This document shows positions 1-9,845 of a stretch of DNA of 64,000 bases, one piece after another (within the stretch, counting starts at the first letter, position 1; each line of letters opens with the position of its first letter). The position numbers and the translations under genes are program-made. Below the pieces are notes generated by a model. That model was not told the origin of the DNA, ran no database searches, and saw only the letters and a program-made list of their open reading frames with translations. Source of the DNA: JAQBDA01 sp963709875 (GTDB lineage: Bacteria; Chloroflexota; Anaerolineae; Anaerolineales; UBA4823); NCBI GenBank assembly GCA_963709875.1, contig CAVPYB010000012.1, positions 372,001-436,000 of the forward strand, read 5' to 3'.

Positions 1-156
1 GCCCGCCATTACTCTGGGCGCGCCATCGCCTGGGGGCTGCAAGCCGGCGCCGGCGCCCTGCGCAGCCTGCTCGGTCCCGGTGAGGTCAAAAACCCAGATA
101 TCTCCCGCAGCCTGGCTCCAACCGGCTATCACCTGGTTTACAGAAAATCAATTTAA
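1..156 (+). CDS. 3' end of an unidentified protein, possibly a methyltransferase
   Basis: Only the last 51 codons are inside the window, open from base 1 and ending at TAA 154-156. The tail reads PTGYHLVYRKSI before the stop. A C-terminal strand of the form GYHLVYRK is frequent at the end of class I SAM-dependent methyltransferases, but no cofactor motif is visible, so the assignment is a guess. It runs in the same direction as the genes that follow, with 32 bases to the next start. Confidence 0.45.
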   Translation, partial: ARHYSGRAIAWGLQAGAGALRSLLGPGEVKNPDISRSLAPTGYHLVYRKSI

Positions 157-188
157 TCCCCCTTATCCGTCAAATCCGTGTCCCAATA

Positions 189-1616
189 ATGCCCGCCCAA
201 CGTATTTTCATCGTCGCTGACCACGGTCTGGCAGCTTTCTACTTCTTACAAAGTGATATCGTCTCCAACCTGCTGGACGCCGGGCTGGAGGTGGTCGTGC
301 TCACCGAGGACAACACCCGAGATGCGATCGCAGAGCGCTTCAGCCAGCCAGGGCTGACCGTCGAAGGTTTGCGCCTGGACCAGGTGCAGGAGTACACCAA
401 AATGGTTTCACCGACCGTGCAGTGGTGGCTGGACTTCCTGCGCCGCGCCGGTGCAGCCGGCAGGATCAACCTTGCGGTGGTCGACAGCTATATCCAGCAA
501 GTGAAGAGTGAAGCGCATGCCCGCCGCCGCCAGCTCTTCCCTGTGATGGAAGCCGCTGCCCGCTTGATGCGCCGCTCCTACCCGCTGCGCCGTGCGTTGG
601 TGGTCTACCAATCACGATTCACACCGGCCATATATGCCGATTTGTTCGAGAAATACCAACCTGCCCTGGTGATCGCCGGGTCGCCGGGCTTCCGCCAGGA
701 CCGCTTCATCCTGCGCGAAGCCGCTGCCCGAAATGTACCGACTGCCGCAGCCATTATCAGCTGGGACAGCTCCAGCAGCTACGGCTTGCCCGGCGCGCAG
801 GTGGACTGGATTACCTGCTGGTCGGAGATCCAGAAGCAAGAGCTGGTCGGCGGCGCTGACTGGCTCCCGGAGCGGGTCAACGTCGGCGGCATGCCGCCTT
901 ACGATAACTACGTGTGCAAGGAGTGGGTGCTGCCCCGCCAGGATTACTTCCGCCAGCACGAGTTGGACCCTGACCGTGCCTTGCTGTCCTATGCCAGCAG
1001 CTTCGTCAGCTGGTCGCCCAATATTCAAAATGTGGAGGCGCTGGCGAACCTGGTGGTCTCCGGCAGGCTGTCCAGACCGGCGCAGCTCCTGGTGCGGCTG
1101 CACCCGATCCATATGAGCGGGCATTATGTGGCTGAGGCTGACCGCATCCGCCAGCTGGCTGCCGAAAACCCACACATCCACGTTGTCGAGCCGGTGCCGC
1201 TGGGGTCGCTGGGTCACTATTCCGGCGAGGACGTGACCGAGCGCACTTCGATGATGGCGCACTCGGACATCTTCCTGACCGTGTACTCGACCATGTGCGT
1301 GGAGGCGGCTTTCCAGGCGCGACCGACGGTCAGCGTGTGCATCGATTCGCAGGACGGCTACGCGGGGAAGTACTGGGTGCCCATGTCGCAGATCGGGGTC
1401 TGGCCCACCCATTCCCGCTTCCGCACTTCTGGCGCCGGCAAGGTGGCGCTGGACGAGGACCAGCTTTGTGATGCCATCAACGCATATCTGCAAGACATGC
1501 AAGCTGACCTGGAAGCCCAGCGCCGCTTCCTGGAGCAGGAGTGCACCTACACCGACGCCAGCGCCAGCAAGCGCACGGCTGACTTTTTCCTCTCGCTGCT
1601 AAACAAACCAGGGTGA
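189..1616 (+). CDS. GT-B-type glycosyltransferase / CDP-glycerol glycerophosphotransferase-like protein
   Basis: The 475-residue protein has the layout of a GT-B-fold transferase of the capsule/teichoic-acid type. The N-terminal Rossmann half starts with RIFIVADHG and the C-terminal half carries RLHPIH (His about 305) and a segment SDIFLTVYSTMCVEAAF at about 359-375, which resembles the donor-binding region in which a Ser/Thr-rich loop precedes a conserved Glu. Such enzymes transfer a sugar or polyol phosphate from a nucleotide donor at the inner face of the membrane. There is no signal peptide or membrane span. The ATG at 189 has no clear Shine-Dalgarno sequence. Donor and acceptor cannot be read from the sequence; the nonulosonic acid genes downstream make a role in surface glycan assembly likely. 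Confidence 0.6.
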   Translation: MPAQRIFIVADHGLAAFYFLQSDIVSNLLDAGLEVVVLTEDNTRDAIAERFSQPGLTVEGLRLDQVQEYTKMVSPTVQWWLDFLRRAGAAGRINLAVVDSYIQQVKSEAHARRRQLFPVMEAAARLMRRSYPLRRALVVYQSRFTPAIYADLFEKYQPALVIAGSPGFRQDRFILREAAARNVPTAAAIISWDSSSSYGLPGAQVDWITCWSEIQKQELVGGADWLPERVNVGGMPPYDNYVCKEWVLPRQDYFRQHELDPDRALLSYASSFVSWSPNIQNVEALANLVVSGRLSRPAQLLVRLHPIHMSGHYVAEADRIRQLAAENPHIHVVEPVPLGSLGHYSGEDVTERTSMMAHSDIFLTVYSTMCVEAAFQARPTVSVCIDSQDGYAGKYWVPMSQIGVWPTHSRFRTSGAGKVALDEDQLCDAINAYLQDMQADLEAQRRFLEQECTYTDASASKRTADFFLSLLNKPG

Positions 1617-1619
1617 TTC

Positions 1620-1638
1620 TAACCACCAAGACACCAAG
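1620..1638 (+). repeat. left 19-bp terminal inverted repeat of the GxxExxY cassette
   Basis: TAACCACCAAGACACCAAG begins four bases after the stop of the upstream gene and is the exact reverse complement of 2063-2081. The pair frames only the GxxExxY gene. The same ACCAAGACACCAAG-type sequence is known beside GxxExxY genes in many environmental genomes. Confidence 0.85.
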
Positions 1639-1650
1639 GCACTAAGAGTA

Positions 1651-2051
1651 ATGAGTTTCCTCCCTGTATCTGCAGAAGATGATCGCATTGGGAATTTAAT
1701 TGTCGATGCTGCTTTTGCTGTGCACCATAACCTTGGGCCGGGTTTACTTGAAAGTATCAAAGTATCTACGAAGAATGCTTCTGTCATGAGTTGGGTAATC
1801 GCGGTATATCTTTTCAGAAACAAGTAACCATTCCGGTGATCTATGACGGGTTACGGTTTGATCAGGGTTTTCGTGTGGATGTGCTTGTAAACAACCTGGT
1901 TATATGCGAGCTTAAAGCGGTCGAAAGGATTAAGCCCTTACACACTGCTCAGCTCATGACTTATCTGAAGCTATCGAATAAACGGTTAGGGTATTTAATC
2001 AATTTCAATGTTGCATTGATAAAACACGGTATCAAGCGATATGTTATATAA
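1651..2051 (+). pseudogene. GxxExxY family protein, broken by an 8-bp insertion in its signature motif
   Basis: Reading from ATG 1651 gives MSFLPVSAEDDRIGNLIVDAAFAVHH and then NLGPGLLES, after which the frame is lost and stops at a TAA around 1825. From about 1767 a second frame reads YEECFCHELGNRGIS and continues to the stop at 2051 with FRVDVLVNNLVICELKAVE, the nuclease-like core of the GxxExxY family (PD-(D/E)XK-like fold, function unknown). At 1753-1766 the sequence is AGTATC-AA-AGTATC. Removing eight bases restores GLLESIYEEC, the G-x-x-E-x-x-Y motif itself. The gene is visibly more AT-rich than its neighbours and sits between perfect inverted repeats, so it looks like an imported cassette. 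Confidence 0.85.
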
Positions 2052-2062
2052 ACTTGGTTCTT

Positions 2063-2081
2063 CTTGGTGTCTTGGTGGTTA
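2063..2081 (-). repeat. right 19-bp terminal inverted repeat of the GxxExxY cassette
   Basis: CTTGGTGTCTTGGTGGTTA is the exact reverse complement of 1620-1638. It ends five bases before the GTG start of the sulfotransferase, so the translation start region of that gene was remodelled when the cassette arrived. Confidence 0.85.
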
Positions 2082-2085
2082 ATTA

Positions 2086-3138
2086 GTGTCTGAAAATATT
2101 ATCCAGAGATTGAAGCTTGCTGTTATCGTATTTCAAAAAGGTGGCGTCAAACAGAATGGTCACCGAGAAATACCTGTCATTACCACTGAAGAGGTGCAGG
2201 AGATCAAGGCCTTCTTCCCGCTGGATAAGTTTTTCATCTTCGGGCATGCCCGCTCGGGGACGACTCTTCTCACCCGCCTGATGCGCGTTCACCCGCAAGT
2301 GCACTGCAACTACCAGGGGCACTTCTTCACCCGCCCTCCGCTGCTCGAATCGCTGGTCGCTGACGAGTCCACCGGCATGTGGCTAGCGCGGCGCAGCAAC
2401 CGCTGGAACCAGGGTCGCGACCTCTCACCGCTCGTGTTGAGGGCAGCTGCAGAATTCATCATGGAGCGCGATGCCCGTTCGGCGGGCAAATCCGCACCGG
2501 GCTGCGTGGTGGGTGATAAAAGCCCCAACAGCCTGCTGGATGGCGAGGCAGTGCACAAGCTGGTCAAAGTCTTCCCCGAAGCACGCCTGATCTTCATCGT
2601 GCGCGATGGGCGTGATGCAGCGGTCTCGCACCGCTTCCAGGCGTTCATCGACCGCGAGCAGCACCTCTCACCGGAAGACCGCCGAATCCGCCAGAGCTTT
2701 GCAGACGATCCGTCGCCCTTCCTGACTGGGCAGCGCTCGATCTTCACCGAGAAAGGCTTGCGCCAAGCAGCCCAAGGATGGAGCCACAACCTCCTCGACA
2801 CCGACCAGGCTGCTCGCCAGCTTCTCGGTGAGCGCTACCTCCACCTTCGATACGAAGACCTGCTGGCGCAGCCCTGGGAGCAGATGGGCAGGCTGTGGTC
2901 CTTCCTGGGAGTCGATGTCATGACCGGCGAGCTGAGACAGGCGCTGGAGGCCGAGCTGGAGCGCAACCCAGACGCCGATTGGCAGCAGGAGAAAGCTGCC
3001 GAGATCGCCGGCTCGCTAAACAAAGGCCAGCGCGGCACCTGGCGCGAGCTGTTTACGCCACAAGACCGGCAGATATTCAAGAAGGCTGCCGGCGAGATCC
3101 TGGTCGAATGGGGCTACGAGGCAGATCTGAACTGGTGA
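2086..3138 (+). CDS. sulfotransferase family protein
   Basis: The 350-residue protein transfers a sulfuryl group from PAPS to an acceptor, here presumably a sugar. The 5'-phosphosulfate-binding loop is visible as FGHARSGTTLL (about 52-62) and the 3'-phosphate-binding motif as IVRDGRDAAVSHRF (about 171-184). Length is normal for the family and no signal peptide is present, so it acts in the cytoplasm. The start is GTG 2086, directly behind the right inverted repeat of the GxxExxY cassette. The first 35 residues are lower in GC and may not be ancestral. It is the first of four sulfotransferases in the window, and PAPS can be made by the Sat/CysC protein at 6337. Confidence 0.8.
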   Translation: MSENIIQRLKLAVIVFQKGGVKQNGHREIPVITTEEVQEIKAFFPLDKFFIFGHARSGTTLLTRLMRVHPQVHCNYQGHFFTRPPLLESLVADESTGMWLARRSNRWNQGRDLSPLVLRAAAEFIMERDARSAGKSAPGCVVGDKSPNSLLDGEAVHKLVKVFPEARLIFIVRDGRDAAVSHRFQAFIDREQHLSPEDRRIRQSFADDPSPFLTGQRSIFTEKGLRQAAQGWSHNLLDTDQAARQLLGERYLHLRYEDLLAQPWEQMGRLWSFLGVDVMTGELRQALEAELERNPDADWQQEKAAEIAGSLNKGQRGTWRELFTPQDRQIFKKAAGEILVEWGYEADLNW

Positions 3139-3151
3139 GGGACAGCGTGAT

Positions 3152-4153
3152 ATGAAATTCCTGATCGCCGGTCTGGGCTCGATCGGACGCCGCCACCTGC
3201 GCAATCTGAAGACGCTGGGCGAGAGCGATGTCCTGCTCTACCGGTCGCACCGCTCAACATTACCTGACGATGAGCTGTTGGGCTGCTCGGTAGAGACCGA
3301 CCTGCAGGCTGCCCTGGCCTGGAGGCCGAACGCGGTCATCGTCTCCAACCCGACCGCCATGCACCTGAACGTCGCCATCCCGGCTGCCGCAGCCGGCTGC
3401 CACCTGCTGGTCGAGAAACCGCTCTCGCATTCGATGGAGCGGGTCGGCGAGCTGGCAGCTGCCCTGGAGCGTGGTGGAGGGCAGGTGCTTGTGGGCTACC
3501 AGTTCCGCTTCCACCCGGGGCTGCGAAAAATCGCTGCCCTGTTAGGCGAGGGTGCCATCGGGCGGGTCCTCTCGCTGCGCGCCCATTGGGGCGAGTACCT
3601 GCCTGGGTGGCATCCCTGGGAAGATTACCGCCGTGGATACAGCGCCCTCAGCGAGCTGGGCGGTGGCGTTATCCTGACCTTATCCCACCCGCTGGATTAC
3701 CTGCGCTGGCTTATTGGAGAGGTGGAAGCAGTATGGGCTTATACCGGACACAACAGCGACCTGGGGCTGGATGTGGAGGATACCGCCGAGATCGGATTGA
3801 AGTTTGCGGGTGGTGCCCTGGGCAGCGTGCATCTGGATTATAATCAGCGCCCGGCAGCCCACCGCCTGGAGATCACCGGAGCCTGCGGCAGCCTGCTGTG
3901 GGATAACTCGGATGGTATAGTGCGCGTTTACCGGGCAGCGCCAGATGGTCCAGGACAACCGCCGTGGGAGGTGTACCCCGCGCCGGATGGTTTCGAGCGC
4001 AACCAGCTGTTCCTGTCAGAGATGAGGCACTTCCTGCAGGTGGTCCGGGGAGAGGCGCTGCCGCAGTGCACGCTGGAGGATGGCATCCAGGCTTTGAAGC
4101 TTTCGCTGGCAGCCCTGGACTCGGCCGAGGAAGGAAAACTGGTTTACTTGTGA
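3152..4153 (+). CDS. Gfo/Idh/MocA family NAD(P)-dependent sugar oxidoreductase
   Basis: This 333-residue protein has an N-terminal Rossmann fold with FLIAGLGSIGRRHLRNL (residues 3-19), then the family motif VEKPLSHS at about 91, where the Lys contacts cofactor and substrate, and a C-terminal alpha/beta domain. Members oxidise or reduce hydroxyls on free or nucleotide-linked sugars. The start follows the sulfotransferase by 13 bases, and the stop overlaps the GTG of the NeuA-HAD gene (4150-4153), so translation is probably coupled. Such oxidoreductases occur in legionaminic/sialic acid clusters (compare the ptm genes of Campylobacter), so it may prepare the sugar precursor. The substrate is not identifiable. 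Confidence 0.75.
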   Translation: MKFLIAGLGSIGRRHLRNLKTLGESDVLLYRSHRSTLPDDELLGCSVETDLQAALAWRPNAVIVSNPTAMHLNVAIPAAAAGCHLLVEKPLSHSMERVGELAAALERGGGQVLVGYQFRFHPGLRKIAALLGEGAIGRVLSLRAHWGEYLPGWHPWEDYRRGYSALSELGGGVILTLSHPLDYLRWLIGEVEAVWAYTGHNSDLGLDVEDTAEIGLKFAGGALGSVHLDYNQRPAAHRLEITGACGSLLWDNSDGIVRVYRAAPDGPGQPPWEVYPAPDGFERNQLFLSEMRHFLQVVRGEALPQCTLEDGIQALKLSLAALDSAEEGKLVYL

Positions 4154-5337
4154 GCAATAAGGTGGAATGTGTGGTCGTTATCCCTGCCCGGGGTGGGTCT
4201 AAAGGCATCCCGCGCAAGAATGTCCTGCCCCTGGGGGGTGTGCCGCTGGTCGCTTACAATATCCAGGCCGCGCTGCAGGCGCGCCTGGTGGACCGCGTGG
4301 TGGTATCGACCGATGACCCAGAGATCGGCGCCATCTCCCAGCAATACGGGGCCGAAGTCGTCTGGCGCCCGGCAGAGATCAGCGGGGATAGCGCATCATC
4401 CGAATCAGCCCTACTGCATGCCCTGGAACATTTATCCCAATCCAAAGGCTACCAGCCCGAGCTGCTGGCATTTCTGCAGTGCACCTCTCCGCTGACCCAG
4501 GCGGAGGATATCGACGGCACCATCCAGGCACTGCTGGACGCCGGCGCGGACAGCGCTTTGGCAGTGATCCCATTCCATTACTTCCTCTGGCAGAGCGATC
4601 CTTCCGGCGACGCCGTCGGGCTCAACCACAGCAAAGCTGTGCGCCCGCTACGCCAGGAGCGCGAGCCGCAGTTCCTGGAGAGCGGCGCGGTCTATGTGAT
4701 GCGCGTCCCCGGCTTCCTGCAAGCGAAGCACCGCTTCTTCGGCAAGACAGCCATGTACCAGATGCCTGCCGAACGCCGTCTGGAGATCGACGACCCAGCA
4801 GATTTCACCGTTGCAGAAGCACTGGTCGGATTACAAGCGCGCAAGCACCAAACCAGCGCCCTGCCGGAAGAGATCGGCGCTCTGGTGCTGGATTTCGACG
4901 GCGTGTTCACCGATAACAAAGTGGTCGTGTTCCAGGATGGGCGGGAAGCCGTGGTCTGCGACCGCAGCGATGGATGGGGGATCGGTCGTCTTAGAAAGAG
5001 CGGTCTGCCGATGCTGGTGCTCTCCACCGAACCCAACCCGGTGGTCGCCGCCCGCGCGCGCAAGCTCGAGATACCCTGCCTACATGGCATTCAAGACAAA
5101 TGGACTACACTCGCAGCCTGGCTGGCAGAACGCAGCATTGACCCGGCTTCTGTGGTGTACATAGGCAACGATGACAACGACCTGCCCTGCATGACCCGCG
5201 TGGGCTGTGCCGTCGCCCCGGCGGATGCTTATCCCAAGGTGCTAGCAATCGCAGATATCGTGCTGGAGCACCGCGGCGGCGATGGGGCAATCCGCGAGTT
5301 ATGCGAGCTGATCCTCGAGGTGCACGCTGGCAAATAG
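4150..5337 (+). CDS. neuA: bifunctional CMP-nonulosonate cytidylyltransferase with C-terminal HAD phosphatase domain
   Basis: From GTG 4150 (four-base overlap with the previous stop) the product has 395 residues. Residues 9-230 are a NeuA-type cytidylyltransferase with the CTP-binding signature IPARGGSKGIPRKN (11-24), which joins CMP to a nonulosonic acid. Residues 243-392 are a KdsC-like HAD phosphatase with motif I DFDGVFTDN (Asp 248 and 250) and motif IV GNDDNDLPCM. The same order is found in animal CMP-sialate synthetases and some bacterial enzymes for Neu/Kdn-type acids. An in-frame ATG at 3964 lies inside the upstream gene and is not needed. A working HAD domain would suit a pathway through a 9-phosphate. 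Confidence 0.85.
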   Translation: MSNKVECVVVIPARGGSKGIPRKNVLPLGGVPLVAYNIQAALQARLVDRVVVSTDDPEIGAISQQYGAEVVWRPAEISGDSASSESALLHALEHLSQSKGYQPELLAFLQCTSPLTQAEDIDGTIQALLDAGADSALAVIPFHYFLWQSDPSGDAVGLNHSKAVRPLRQEREPQFLESGAVYVMRVPGFLQAKHRFFGKTAMYQMPAERRLEIDDPADFTVAEALVGLQARKHQTSALPEEIGALVLDFDGVFTDNKVVVFQDGREAVVCDRSDGWGIGRLRKSGLPMLVLSTEPNPVVAARARKLEIPCLHGIQDKWTTLAAWLAERSIDPASVVYIGNDDNDLPCMTRVGCAVAPADAYPKVLAIADIVLEHRGGDGAIRELCELILEVHAGK

Positions 5338-5375
5338 AGCACGGTCCTGCATGGTGAATATTAAAAGGAGCACGA

Positions 5376-6248
5376 ATGGCAGCAGCCATTAAGATTGGAG
5401 AACGCTGGCTGGGTGAGGGGCACCCGACCTTTATCATCGCCGAGGTCGGCATCAACCACAATGGGGACTTGAACATCGCCAAGCGGCTGATCGATGTCGC
5501 CGTGATGGCCGGATGTGATGCGGTCAAGTTCCAGAAACGCACCCCGGTAAAGGCCGTGCCCTCCGAATACCAGAATGTGATGCGCGAAACCCCCTGGGGG
5601 CTGATGAGCTATCTGGACTACCGCCACAGGGTTGAATTCGACCAGGATGGCTATGCCGCAATCGACCGCTACTGCCGAGAGAAGGGCATCCTATGGTTCG
5701 CATCCTGCTGGGACGAAGACTCGGTGGATTTCATCGAGCAGTTTTCACCCCCCTGTTACAAGATCGCCTCCGCCTGCCTGACGGACACCTCACTGTTAGA
5801 GCGCATCCGCCGCACAGGAAGACCGGCAATCCTGTCCACCGGCATGTCCACCATGCCGGAGATCGAGACTGCGGTGGGTCAGCTCGAGCGCGAGAAGCTG
5901 CTTCTCGCCCACAGCACCAGCACCTATCCCTGCCCGCCTGAGGAACTGAACCTGCGCATGATCCACAGCCTGCGAGCTGAATTCAGTTGCCCGGTCGGCT
6001 ACTCGGGGCACGAGGTCGGTCTGCAAACAACTTATGCCGCTGTGACCCTGGGGGCTGCCTTCATCGAGCGACATATCACCCTGGACCGGGCGATGTGGGG
6101 CAGCGACCAGGCAGCCTCGGTCGAACCGTGGGGGCTGATGCGCCTGGTGCGCGATATCCGCGTAATCGAGACCGCCATGGGCGATGGCGAGAAAAAAGTA
6201 TACGAAAGCGAAATGAAAGCGCGCCAGAAACTGCGCCGTAATCACTAA
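5376..6248 (+). CDS. neuB: N-acetylneuraminate synthase (NeuB)-type protein lacking the SAF domain
   Basis: The 290-residue protein is the TIM-barrel catalytic part of a NeuB-type synthase, which condenses phosphoenolpyruvate with a six-carbon amino sugar or its phosphate to give a nonulosonic acid. Visible family signatures are FIIAEVGINHNG, DAVKFQKR, ILSTGMSTM, CPVGYSGHE and IERHITLDRAMWGSDQAAS. Usual family members have about 340-360 residues and end with an antifreeze-like SAF domain that helps bind the sugar; this one stops after the barrel. AAAAGGAG lies before the ATG. The last codons (RRNH-stop) form the first unit of an 18-bp tandem repeat. It may be a truncated form or a genuine SAF-less subfamily. 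Confidence 0.8.
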   Translation: MAAAIKIGERWLGEGHPTFIIAEVGINHNGDLNIAKRLIDVAVMAGCDAVKFQKRTPVKAVPSEYQNVMRETPWGLMSYLDYRHRVEFDQDGYAAIDRYCREKGILWFASCWDEDSVDFIEQFSPPCYKIASACLTDTSLLERIRRTGRPAILSTGMSTMPEIETAVGQLEREKLLLAHSTSTYPCPPEELNLRMIHSLRAEFSCPVGYSGHEVGLQTTYAAVTLGAAFIERHITLDRAMWGSDQAASVEPWGLMRLVRDIRVIETAMGDGEKKVYESEMKARQKLRRNH

Positions 6249-6301
6249 ATACGCCGTAATCACTAACTACGCCGCAATCACTAACTACGCCGCGATCATT
6301 C
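6234..6301 (+). repeat. 18-bp tandem repeat, about 3.8 copies
   Basis: Units start at 6234, 6252, 6270 and 6288 with the core CGCCGTAATCACTA, CGCCGTAATCACTA, CGCCGCAATCACTA and CGCCGCGATCATTC. The period is a multiple of three and each of the first three units encodes RRNH followed by TAA in the neuB frame. The first unit is the actual end of that gene, so the array looks like repeated duplication of the stop region. Confidence 0.9.
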
Positions 6302-6336
6302 GATATCCCAAATTTATTTTCAGGAGTACTGGCAAT

Positions 6337-8112
<1,776 letters not shown>

Positions 8113-8178
8113 CCTCATTACCAAGCAGCGGGTGGCGGCAGGTACATATGCGCTGCCACCCGGCTGCTCCTTTCCCTC

Positions 8179-8997
8179 ATGCCCGATCTACCTGAATTAT
8201 TCAACTTAAGCGGTCGCACAGCGCTGGTCACCGGCGGCGCCGGCTTGCTGGGTGCAGAGTTCTGCCGCACCCTTGCGCAGGCCGGAGCGCAGGTCGTGAT
8301 CGCCGACATCGATGCCGATCGAGCTGCATCGCTGGAACGCACGCTGTCCCAGGATGGGTGCCCGGCGATCAGCATCCCCACGGATATCGGGGACGCTCAG
8401 AGCGTGCAGCAGATGGTAGCTGCCGCCCTGAGCAAGTTCGGCAGACTGGATATCCTGGTCAACAGCGCCGTATTGGACCCGAAGTTCGACCCCCAGCACG
8501 GCGGTCATACCAACTCTTTCGAAGACTACCCGCTGGAAGCCTGGGAGCAGGCGCTGCGGGTCAACCTGACCGGCATGTTCCTGAGCTGTCAGGCTGCCGC
8601 TCGCCCGATGCTGGAACAGGGCCGAGGGGTGATGGTCAATCTCTCCTCCATCTACGGGCTGGCAGCTCCCGACCAGCGTCTGTACCAGCGTGAGGGCCAG
8701 CCCCCGCAGTACAAGCCGGTCTACTACCCGGTGACTAAAGCCGGCGTGATCGGGCTGACCCAGTACCTGGCAGCCTACTACGCCGGGAAGAATATCCGCG
8801 TCAACGCCCTTACACCCGGCGGTGTATTCAATGAACACGACCAGGATTTCGTGCGTGCTTACTCGGCCCGGGCGATCCTTGGGCGGATGGCATACAAAGA
8901 CGATATGAACGGTGCCCTGCTCTTCCTAGCCTCGGATGCCTCTGCATATATGACTGGCGCCAACCTGGTTGTGGACGGCGGTTGGACAACCTGGTAG
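8179..8997 (+). CDS. SDR family oxidoreductase, PtmA-like
   Basis: This 272-residue short-chain dehydrogenase has the cofactor motif TGGAGLLG near residue 18, NSAVLDP in place of the usual NNAG region, the catalytic segment NLSSIYG and YPVTK (Tyr-x-x-x-Lys), and the C-terminal FLASDASAYMTGANLVVDGG. The phrase SSIYGLAAP and the long insert before the catalytic Tyr resemble the PtmA-type SDRs of flagellin-glycosylation loci. It stands directly upstream of a NeuA-like gene, an order also seen in ptmA-ptmB pairs. It presumably oxidises or reduces a hydroxyl of the amino sugar precursor or the nonulosonic acid. The exact substrate is unknown. Confidence 0.8.
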   Translation: MPDLPELFNLSGRTALVTGGAGLLGAEFCRTLAQAGAQVVIADIDADRAASLERTLSQDGCPAISIPTDIGDAQSVQQMVAAALSKFGRLDILVNSAVLDPKFDPQHGGHTNSFEDYPLEAWEQALRVNLTGMFLSCQAAARPMLEQGRGVMVNLSSIYGLAAPDQRLYQREGQPPQYKPVYYPVTKAGVIGLTQYLAAYYAGKNIRVNALTPGGVFNEHDQDFVRAYSARAILGRMAYKDDMNGALLFLASDASAYMTGANLVVDGGWTTW

Positions 8998-9018
8998 CGT
9001 GAGCTCCGGGTAATTGCA

Positions 9019-9777
9019 ATGACTGAAGTAGTGGCACTCATCCCCGCCCGAGGCGGCTCTAAAAGCATCCCGCGCAAGAATATCCGATCCTTCGCCGGGC
9101 ACCCGCTGATCGCTTACAGCATCGCTGCCGGGCTGGCTGCCGAGACGGTCACCCGGGTGGTGGTCTCCACCGACGATGAGCAGATTGCAGCCATCTCCCG
9201 CCAGTACGGTGCAGAGACGCCCTTCTTGCGCCCGGAAGAGTTCTCGCAAGACGACACCCCCGACCTGCCGGTCTTTCAGCATGCCCTGCGCTGGCTGAGG
9301 GAGAACCAGGGCTACCAACCGGAGATCATCATCCAACTGCGCCCCACTTCGCCACTTCGCCGGGTTCGCCACATCGACCAGGCGGTACAGCGGCTGCTCG
9401 AACGACCCGATGCGGACGCCGTGCGCACGGTGTGCGTGCCGTTCCAGAACCCGTTCAAGATGTGGCAGATCGGTGAGGACGGCTATATGACTCCCCTGAT
9501 CCAGATGGAACACCCCGAACCCTACAACCTGCCACGCCAGGTGCTCCCGGATGTGTACTGGCAGACAGGCTACGTGGATGCAGCCTGGTCACGCACCATC
9601 CTGGGCAAGGACTCGATGACCGGCGAGCGCATCCTGCCGCTGGAGATCGATGCCAGCGAGTGGGTCGATATCGACTCGCCCGATGACTGGCGGCGTGCAG
9701 AACGATTGCTGGAGAGTGGGGAAATAAAGTTATCAGAGTTGGGATTTGAGATCAAGAGATTCGAGAATAGAGATTAG
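9019..9777 (+). CDS. acylneuraminate cytidylyltransferase family protein (PtmB/NeuA-like)
   Basis: The 252-residue protein has the CTP-binding signature LIPARGGSKSIPRKN (residues 7-21), followed by VVVSTDDEQIA, IIQLRPTSPLR and a C-terminal DIDSPDDW, all typical of CMP-nonulosonate synthetases. It has no HAD domain, unlike the paralogue at 4150, so the two probably activate different acids or serve different branches. It begins 21 bases after the SDR gene and is followed by a NeuB fusion, giving an SDR-NeuA-NeuB order like that of legionaminic acid loci. Confidence 0.83.
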   Translation: MTEVVALIPARGGSKSIPRKNIRSFAGHPLIAYSIAAGLAAETVTRVVVSTDDEQIAAISRQYGAETPFLRPEEFSQDDTPDLPVFQHALRWLRENQGYQPEIIIQLRPTSPLRRVRHIDQAVQRLLERPDADAVRTVCVPFQNPFKMWQIGEDGYMTPLIQMEHPEPYNLPRQVLPDVYWQTGYVDAAWSRTILGKDSMTGERILPLEIDASEWVDIDSPDDWRRAERLLESGEIKLSELGFEIKRFENRD

Positions 9778-9845
9778 AAAACCGTTCACCCACTACTCTC
9801 GATTCTCGCTTATCCTTTCTCGTTTAATTCACCTGTGGAGGACTT

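Noticed and set aside
1791..2051. stand-alone 86-residue GxxExxY protein
   Set aside because: It lacks the N-terminal third of the family, which is present just upstream in another frame, so it is the 3' part of a broken gene.
3964..4149. longer NeuA-HAD start at 3964
   Set aside because: The extra 62 residues overlap the oxidoreductase and have no family similarity. GTG 4150 overlaps the upstream stop by four bases and begins right at the conserved domain.
6231..6301. possible CRISPR array
   Set aside because: Units are 18 bp and directly adjacent, with no spacers and no cas genes nearby.
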